From Arthrobacter ramosus (lineage in GTDB: Bacteria > Actinomycetota > Actinomycetes > Actinomycetales > Micrococcaceae): a stretch of DNA of 64,000 bases. This document shows, piece after piece, positions 59,409-64,000 of this stretch. Location: assembly GCF_039535095.1 (NCBI RefSeq), contig NZ_BAAAWN010000001.1, positions 124,001-188,000 on the forward strand, given 5' to 3'. How positions within the stretch are numbered: the first letter of the stretch is position 1; every line of letters begins with the position of its first letter. The position numbers were made by a program, and so were the translations under genes. The notes under the pieces were generated by a model, which searched no databases, was not told the DNA's origin, and saw only the letters and a list, made by a program, of their open reading frames with translations.

Positions 59409-59771
59409 TTATGGCCGGGCCGGCTCGGCCACTTCCACCGCTTCAGTGGGAAGGGCCTTCAGCCCGGCCGCGCAACCAACGATTCCCGCAATGAACAGCA
59501 GCTTGAGCGGGCTGGCCGGTTCGACGCCGGTGGCCATGGCCCAGCCGACCGTCAGTGCTGCTCCGATCCCGACCCAGACGGCGTAGGCCGTTCCCAGGGG
59601 AATCCGCTTCACTGCGATGCCGAGGCCGATCATGCTGAGGCTTGCAGTGACGGCGAAGACCACGGTGGGGAGGGCTTGGCTGAAGCCGTCGGATAGTCCG
59701 AGGGCCGTCGCCCACACAGCTTCGAGCACGGCGGAGGCCAGCAGAATGGCCCATGCAAACTTGGCGGTCAT
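59409..59771 (-). CDS. Small multidrug resistance (SMR) subunit, second gene of pair
   Basis: This 120-residue SMR-family protein has four transmembrane helices. FAWAILLASAVLEAVWATALG carries the essential Glu in helix 1 (about residue 15), followed by LGTAYAVWVGIGAALTVGWA. The start lies 2 bases after the stop of the first SMR gene. The C-terminus has a charged 12-residue tail. Pairs like this (EbrAB, YkkCD, GdnCD) work as heteromers exporting cationic drugs or guanidine. Confidence 0.88.
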   Translation of the reverse strand: MTAKFAWAILLASAVLEAVWATALGLSDGFSQALPTVVFAVTASLSMIGLGIAVKRIPLGTAYAVWVGIGAALTVGWAMATGVEPASPLKLLFIAGIVGCAAGLKALPTEAVEVAEPARP

Positions 59772-59773
59772 GG

Positions 59774-60088
59774 CTACGCCACCACCTTTAAACCGACCAC
59801 GCACACACCGATCCCGGCGAGCAGGAGCAGCCGGGCCGCCGTCGGGCGCTCAACTTTGGTGATCATCGCGTAAGCGGCCGTGAGGACGACGCCGACTCCG
59901 ACCCACACCGCATACGCGGTTCCGGTGGGAATGGACTGCATCGCGAAGGCCAGGCCCGCGGTGCTCGCAATCACGGTGACCAGGAAGATGGCGGAGGGGA
60001 CCGGTTTGCGGAAGCCGTTGGAACGGTGGAGCGCTGCGGCCCAGACGGCCTCAAGCGCGCCGGACAGAATGAGGATTAACCACGACAT
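59774..60088 (-). CDS. Small multidrug resistance (SMR) subunit, first gene of pair
   Basis: This 104-residue SMR protein has four helices: SWLILILSGALEAVWAAALH with the coupling Glu, PSAIFLVTVIASTAGLAFAM, GTAYAVWVGVGVVLTAAYAM and RLLLLAGIGVCVVGLKV. The GALEAVWA segment resembles the SugE/Gdx subgroup that exports guanidinium, but a quaternary ammonium substrate is also possible. It lies 2 bases before its partner gene. Confidence 0.88.
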   Translation of the reverse strand: MSWLILILSGALEAVWAAALHRSNGFRKPVPSAIFLVTVIASTAGLAFAMQSIPTGTAYAVWVGVGVVLTAAYAMITKVERPTAARLLLLAGIGVCVVGLKVVA

Positions 60089-60249
60089 GACAGATCCTTT
60101 GGCCAGTCTTGTCGCGTGCCGGGTACTGAACCGTCGTCCGGAGGTCCCTGTGCGGGCCTTGCTTCGAGGCTAGCAAAGCCCGACGCCGGGTGGCCAGCTT
60201 TGGTGGCGAGCCTCACCAAGGGACATGCGCGGTCGCGGGCCTAATCGAG

Positions 60250-60328
60250 GGACATGTCCAACGTTGGGGTGAGCGTGTCGGCATATTGCTGTTATGTCCA
60301 GTGCTGGGACCTAGGAGTGCGCATGCTC
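60250..60328. repeat. 79-bp dispersed repeat, copy C
   Basis: Same 79-bp length and landmarks as copies A and B (GGACATG start, CATATTGCTGTTATGTCC centre, GCATGCTC end). It overlaps the last six codons and the stop of the HutD-like gene. A partial unit (GGGACATGCGC) lies just before it at about 60220. Confidence 0.82.
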
Positions 60329-60955
60329 CACGCGGTCGATGGAGATGACGGCGATGAATCCACGGCCCAGGATTTCCGGGCTGCGGGTGTCGGAACCTAC
60401 TACTGCGTCGTAGCGGGCGAGTTCGACGGATTCGGCGGTCGGTGCGGCAGCCTCCCCGTCCGAGCTGTCCGCAGGAACAGCCGTTTCCGCAGCTTCCGCG
60501 CCGGGACTAACTGAAGCCTTGCCCTCCAAAAGGAGGGCCAACTGGCCTTCGAACACGGGGTGTGCGCGCTTCTTGGAGAGCTCGACGATGGACGTGTAGC
60601 CCTTGAATTCGCCTGCCCGGGCGATCACGTTGAGGTCCCGGATGTCGCCAGTCGGGAGTGCGCTGGCAGAGGCCGCCTCGCCGGAAAACCGGAACGGCCG
60701 ATACTTTTCCAAGGGGTGTTCTTCGCCGTCCACCGTAAGCAGCAGCAATTCGCCGTCGATCACCGTGATGACTCGCTCCATGCCCGGGAACGTCGAGAAA
60801 TCGCCGGCCGATCCGACGTCGGCGATGCTGACCCGCCAGTCCCACGCTCCGTCTTGCGCCGACGCCGCTTTCGGATGGCTTGCGAGTTCGCGGGTCACCC
60901 CGCCTCCGTTGCGCCACGGTTCGGGTTTGAGCTCGGCAAAGCGGATGATCTCCAT
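60311..60955 (-). CDS. HutD-family cupin-like protein
   Basis: This 214-residue protein belongs to the HutD/Ves family: EIIRFAELKPEPWRNGGGVTRE at the N-terminus, then DWRVSIADVGSAGDFSTFPG and MERVITVIDGELLLLTVDG. The fold is a double cupin. HutD is thought to modulate histidine use, but no hut genes are here. An Ala/Glu/Pro-rich insert of about 30 residues lies near residue 165. The ATG at 60955 was chosen for GGAG 7 bases upstream. The 3' end and stop lie inside the 79-bp repeat copy C, so the repeat provides the last codons. Confidence 0.85.
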   Translation of the reverse strand: MEIIRFAELKPEPWRNGGGVTRELASHPKAASAQDGAWDWRVSIADVGSAGDFSTFPGMERVITVIDGELLLLTVDGEEHPLEKYRPFRFSGEAASASALPTGDIRDLNVIARAGEFKGYTSIVELSKKRAHPVFEGQLALLLEGKASVSPGAEAAETAVPADSSDGEAAAPTAESVELARYDAVVGSDTRSPEILGRGFIAVISIDRVEHAHS

Positions 60956-61088
60956 GCGCTCCAGCCTAGCCCGAGCCAGCCTTTGGCTGATTGAACGCTC
61001 GCGTAACATCGGTGCAACCTTGGCACGGTTCAACAATCCCGGACGCCCTTGCTAACGTCGTAGGGAGATAAACGGTTGGAGGCGCGGA

Positions 61089-61685
61089 ATGTTCGTCAAA
61101 GTGTGTGGCTTGAGCACGCCTGAATCCGTGCAGGCCGCCGTCGAGTCCGGTGCAGACGCCGTGGGTTTCGTGCTGACGAAGAGTCCCCGCGAGGTATCGC
61201 CCGACCGTGCCCGAGACTTGCTGGTCCATGTACCGGAAGGTGTCACTGCCGTCGGGGTCTTCCGTCACGAGGCAGCCGCCGACGCCGTCGCAACCGCCCG
61301 CGAAGCCGGCCTCGAATGGGTCCAGCTGCACGGAAGCCGCTCGCCGGAAGACGTTAAGATCGTGCACGACGCCGGCATGCAGCTCATCCGGGCCGTCACC
61401 ATGGGTGCCGCTCCGGACGAGTTCGGGGAGTGGGGCGAGGAACTTCTGCTGATCGACGCCGCTGTGCCGGGTTCGGGTGAGGCGTGGGACTATGCCTCGG
61501 TCCGGAAACTTGGCCTGGGTGCGCGCCACTGGTTGTTGGCTGGCGGGTTGACCCCGTCCAACGTCGGAGCCGCCGTGCTCGAAGCCGAGGCCTGGGGCGT
61601 CGACGTGTCCAGCGGCGTGGAGTCCTCGCGTGGGGTGAAGGACCTCGACCTCGTGCGCGCCTTCGTCCAAGCCGCAAAATCCTGA
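61089..61685 (+). CDS. trpF: Phosphoribosylanthranilate isomerase
   Basis: This 198-residue TIM-barrel enzyme converts phosphoribosylanthranilate to CdRP in tryptophan synthesis. Catalytic Cys is in FVKVCGLST (about residue 6). The general-acid Asp is in LLIDAAVPGSGEAWDY, and the phosphate-binding motifs are LAGGLTPSNVG and GVDVSSGVESSRGVKD. It stands alone rather than in a trp operon. The ATG has GGAGGCG 6 bases upstream. Many actinobacteria lack trpF and use PriA; here a dedicated gene is present. Confidence 0.92.
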   Translation: MFVKVCGLSTPESVQAAVESGADAVGFVLTKSPREVSPDRARDLLVHVPEGVTAVGVFRHEAAADAVATAREAGLEWVQLHGSRSPEDVKIVHDAGMQLIRAVTMGAAPDEFGEWGEELLLIDAAVPGSGEAWDYASVRKLGLGARHWLLAGGLTPSNVGAAVLEAEAWGVDVSSGVESSRGVKDLDLVRAFVQAAKS

Positions 61686-61699
61686 CGTCCCCTCCGAAT

Positions 61700-61793
61700 C
61701 GCTCGCTCACCTTTAACGCCCTTTCGCCAAACGCTCGCTCAGATGATGTGAGCGAGGGTCCGCGGTTTTGCCCTCAAAAGTGAGCGAGCGTCG
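61700..61793. repeat. CGCTCGCTCA-type intergenic repeats, second cluster
   Basis: Units in both orientations (about 61700, 61731, and inverted at 61749 and 61780) fill the gap after trpF. They match the repeats between the acidic protein and lipoprotein genes at 22.5 kb. The opposed units can pair into hairpins and may terminate the trpF transcript. Confidence 0.72.
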
Positions 61794-61813
61794 CAAGAAA
61801 CCCTTGACAGCCG

Positions 61814-62053
61814 ATGTCCGCAGACCGGCTCAGTCTCATCTTCTCGGTTCTTGCCGACCCCACCCGAAGGGCCATTCTGGCCCGGCTTTCGGAGGGCGAG
61901 GCCACCGTGAACGAACTTGCCGAACCGTTCGACATCAGCCTTCCCGCCGTCTCGCGGCATCTCAAGGTCCTGGAAAACGCGGGGCTGATCAGCCTCGACG
62001 CCCACCTACGCAAGATTCAGAACGATTCAAAGGATCCAGGAGTCAAGCAATGA
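61814..62053 (+). CDS. ArsR-family regulator with internal deletion
   Basis: This 79-residue protein starts as a normal SRPBCC-associated ArsR regulator: SLIFSVLADPTRRAILARL, then NELAEPFDISLPAVSRHLKVLENAGLIS. It then jumps directly to LDAHLRKIQND, which matches the extreme C-terminal helix of the family. Normal members have about 110 residues. The wing and the dimerisation helix (some 35 residues) are missing in frame. DNA binding is therefore probably impaired or altered. It overlaps the SRPBCC gene by ATGA. No ribosome site is visible before its ATG. Confidence 0.78.
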   Translation: MSADRLSLIFSVLADPTRRAILARLSEGEATVNELAEPFDISLPAVSRHLKVLENAGLISLDAHLRKIQNDSKDPGVKQ

Positions 62054-62511
62054 ACACGGAACAGCACATCCTCACCATGACCCGCGAATTCGATGCCCCG
62101 CGCGAGCTCGTCTTCCAAGCCTTCGTGGACCCCGACCAGCTCGCCGCGTGGTTCGGGCCGGTGGGCGTGGATTCGCCGCGCGACCGGATAGTCGTCGACC
62201 CCCGGGTGGGCGGAGTCTGGCAGCTCGTCATGACCTGGGAGGAGGACGGCGATGCCAAGGAATCACCCATCGACGCCGTCATCACCGCGTACGATCCGCC
62301 GGCCCTGCTGGTCGCCACCCAGAAAGCAGAGCCCGACGCCGGGATCACACTTTTGCTGGAAATGCGCCTTGAGTTCGAGGTACTGGATGGCGGCCGTACG
62401 CGGCTTCATCTCACGCAGGGTCCCTTCGACTCCGACGAATGGGTGGACATGACCCGGGAGGGATGGGGCACCTCGTTTACCAAACTGGACACCTTGCTGC
62501 TGCGGGAATAG
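62050..62511 (+). CDS. SRPBCC (AHSA1/START-like) protein
   Basis: This 153-residue protein has the hydrophobic-pocket SRPBCC fold: LTMTREFDAPRELVFQAFVDPDQLAAWFGP at the N-terminus and EGWGTSFTKLDTLLLRE at the C-terminus. Such proteins bind small lipophilic ligands and are very often paired with an ArsR regulator, as here. AGGAG lies 8 bases before the ATG, inside the end of the ArsR gene. The ligand is unknown. Confidence 0.87.
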   Translation: MNTEQHILTMTREFDAPRELVFQAFVDPDQLAAWFGPVGVDSPRDRIVVDPRVGGVWQLVMTWEEDGDAKESPIDAVITAYDPPALLVATQKAEPDAGITLLLEMRLEFEVLDGGRTRLHLTQGPFDSDEWVDMTREGWGTSFTKLDTLLLRE

Positions 62512-62641
62512 GTAAGCGGTCTAAAAGGGGGCCCGAAGTCAACTTGGAAGGCCAGGGCCCATCCGGGCTAGACTCCACGGCGGGGACAGAATGCCATTGC
62601 TCTGGAGGCCGAACGGCTCCGGAGACAGACGATCAAGCAGA

Positions 62642-63127
62642 ATGCGACCTTTGAAAATCCTTCAGAAACGTCTCAACAGCCCTATCCGATACCTGACAGT
62701 CGCCCTCTTCGCCGCACTGGCGCTGTCCGGCTGCTCCACACAGGGAGGGGGCTCGGCCGCGGCGGGCACGCCGTCGTCCTCTTCTGCGGGCGACTCCGCA
62801 ACCGCAAGCGCAAGCCCAACTCCTTCATCGGGGCCATTCGGGGGCTTCGCCTCGGCAGCCGAAATGTGCTCCACCATCTCTAAAGAAGCGACGGGAGCTT
62901 CGTTGCTGCCAATGTCCGCGGCGCAGGGAAAGACCGCCGAGCTGGAGCAATACAAGGCAGAACTCGCCGCCACGGCGGATCGCGTCCCGGACGCGCTCAA
63001 GGCTGATTTCACCAATCTCAAGGACACTGCGATCGCAGGTCTGAAAGACCAGACTGTCTACTCGCGCGGCAAGTTCGAAAAGGCGATGGCTCCCGTTACC
63101 ACTTGGCTGAGCGCCAACTGCAAGTAG
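62642..63127 (+). CDS. Small secreted lipoprotein of unknown function
   Basis: This 161-residue protein has a signal (MRPLKILQKRLNSPIRYLTV, then a hydrophobic core) and lipobox ALSGC near residue 31. A Ser/Ala/Gly/Pro/Thr linker of about 35 residues follows, then an alpha-helical domain of about 85 residues with one Cys pair (AEMCSTI and SANCK). The ATG at 62642 was chosen because it starts the signal sequence; an upstream ATG adds only polar residues. I do not recognise the family. It lies between the SRPBCC and DNA ligase genes with no clear link. Confidence 0.7.
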   Translation: MRPLKILQKRLNSPIRYLTVALFAALALSGCSTQGGGSAAAGTPSSSSAGDSATASASPTPSSGPFGGFASAAEMCSTISKEATGASLLPMSAAQGKTAELEQYKAELAATADRVPDALKADFTNLKDTAIAGLKDQTVYSRGKFEKAMAPVTTWLSANCK

Positions 63128-63191
63128 TCCTTTATCCACTTAAGCGAATGAACAGGTAGCGCGGTCCCGGCGCCGCGGCAAGAATGGCTTC

Positions 63192-64000
63192 ATGCAGCTG
63201 CCAGTCATGCCCCCTGTCGCACCCATGCTTGCCAAGGCGGTTGGCGCCATCCCGGACGGCGCCATGAGCTACGAGCCTAAATGGGATGGTTTCCGCTCCG
63301 TCGTTTTTCGTGACGGTGACGACGTCGAAATCGGTAGTCGCAACGAGAAGCCCATGAACCGGTACTTCCCGGAGCTCATCGAGGCGTTGAAGGCAAACCT
63401 GCCGGAACGCTGCGTCCTCGACGGTGAGATCATCCTGGTCGGCAGCTCCGGTGACCGCTTGGACTTTGAAGCCCTCCAGCAACGCATCCATCCGGCAGCC
63501 AGCAGGGTCAAGCTGTTGTCCGAGCAGACGCCGGCGAAATTCGTGGCCTTCGACCTGCTCGCCCTTGGCGATGAGGACTTCACGGGACGGCCCTTCGCCG
63601 AACGGCGGGCAGCGCTTGAACAAGCACTTGCAGGCGCCGCCGCTCCCATCCACCTCACCGCGGCAACCCGTGACATGGGAACGGCAGAGCAGTGGTTCAA
63701 CCAGTTCGAGGGCGCAGGCCTGGACGGCCTGCTCGCCAAGCCGCTCGATGGTACCTACCAACCGGACAAGCGCGTGATGTTCAAGGTCAAACACCAGCGG
63801 ACCGCCGACTGCGTTGTGGCCGGCTACCGGGTTCATAAGACCGGTGACGACCTTATTGGTTCACTATTGTTGGGGCTTTATGACGACGGCGGCCGGCTAT
63901 CCAACGTCGGCGTGGTGGGATCCTTCTCGATGCACAGACGCAAGGAACTGTTCGACGAACTCCAACCCCTCGTGACTGCGTTCGATGGGCATCCCTGGGC
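63192..64000 (+). CDS. ATP-dependent DNA ligase, LigC-like (3' end outside window)
   Basis: The first 269 residues of a nucleotidyltransferase-type DNA ligase run off the window. The adenylated Lys is in YEPKWDGFR (about residue 30). IGSRNEKPMNRYFPEL follows as motif Ia, VLDGEIILV as motif III, KFVAFDLLALGDEDFTGRPF as motif IIIa, and EGLLAKP-like DGLLAKPLDG with VMFKVKHQRTADCVV as motifs IV and V. The OB fold then begins. It fits mycobacterial LigC, a repair ligase; the end is unseen, so a longer fusion cannot be excluded. The start at 63192 was chosen as the first ATG before the conserved MPPVAPMLAK segment. Confidence 0.9.
   Translation, partial: MQLPVMPPVAPMLAKAVGAIPDGAMSYEPKWDGFRSVVFRDGDDVEIGSRNEKPMNRYFPELIEALKANLPERCVLDGEIILVGSSGDRLDFEALQQRIHPAASRVKLLSEQTPAKFVAFDLLALGDEDFTGRPFAERRAALEQALAGAAAPIHLTAATRDMGTAEQWFNQFEGAGLDGLLAKPLDGTYQPDKRVMFKVKHQRTADCVVAGYRVHKTGDDLIGSLLLGLYDDGGRLSNVGVVGSFSMHRRKELFDELQPLVTAFDGHPW

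Noticed and set aside
60089..60200. Guanidine riboswitch before the SMR pair
   Set aside because: Only one possible ACGA-loop hairpin (CCGGACGACGG, minus strand) was seen. The guanidine-II class needs two, and no guanidine-I or III consensus was found.
63192..64000. LigD-type NHEJ ligase
   Set aside because: No primase or nuclease domain or ku gene is visible in the window; the N-terminus starts directly with the ligase domain, as in LigC. The end is unseen, so this is provisional.

Overview
The window is a high-GC actinobacterial chromosome segment, most likely from the Arthrobacter / Paenarthrobacter / Pseudarthrobacter group (Micrococcaceae). This placement is inferred from the dnaJ-hspR heat-shock tail, the dense short overlaps (ATGA, GTGA, TGATG), frequent GTG starts, the PTS-dependent Dha kinase with a DhaM-HPr fusion, and several families of intergenic palindromes. 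No tRNA, rRNA, insertion sequence, prophage or CRISPR array was seen.

Layout. 0-1.1 kb: end of a heat-shock operon (dnaJ, hspR). 1.1-8.7 kb: a CoA-thioester aromatic acid pathway. It holds an FAH-family hydrolase, a small monocupin, an acyl-CoA thioesterase, an aryl-CoA ligase and a bifunctional flavin monooxygenase/reductase of the salicylyl-CoA 5-hydroxylase or 2-aminobenzoyl-CoA monooxygenase/reductase type, with a divergent Rid-family protein. 8.9-16.2 kb: an uptake module with a ribose-type ABC transporter, an M20 amidohydrolase, an aspartoacylase-like hydrolase and an AsnC-type regulator. 16.3-17.7 kb: a PaaX regulator and a hot-dog thioesterase that fit the aromatic pathway better than their neighbours. 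17.9-24.5 kb: a SWIM/SNF2 helicase, a 57-bp triple tandem repeat, an acidic unknown protein, a secreted-repeat lipoprotein, and an ECF sigma factor with its anti-sigma factor. 24.6-26.7 kb: a tandem glycine riboswitch controlling lipA and a methylenetetrahydrofolate reductase-like gene. 26.8-32.6 kb: an IclR regulator, glpF, dhaKLM and a second dhaKL pair.

32.7-45.97 kb: trmB, an MFS exporter, an AsnC regulator, an amidase / symporter / CoA-transferase / carboxyltransferase operon, then an MFS + M20 hydrolase pair with its own AsnC regulator. 46-53 kb: a translationally coupled amidase / hydantoinase / amidase-like / MFS operon with a divergent LysR regulator. In the second amidase-like protein the catalytic Lys and cis-Ser are replaced. 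53-64 kb: ordinary genes, including MFS, methyltransferase, DEAD-box helicase with a terminator in its leader, MBL hydrolase, aldo/keto reductase, paired SMR exporters, HutD, TrpF, an internally deleted ArsR plus SRPBCC protein, a lipoprotein and the start of an ATP-dependent DNA ligase.

Overall the segment is a patchwork of self-contained catabolic cassettes, each with a transporter, hydrolases and a local regulator, set between housekeeping genes. The best candidates for something undescribed are the monocupin/Rid aromatic pathway, the amidase/hydantoinase operon with its apparent pseudo-amidase, the glycine-controlled lipA-MTHFR operon, and the ECF divergent promoter pair.
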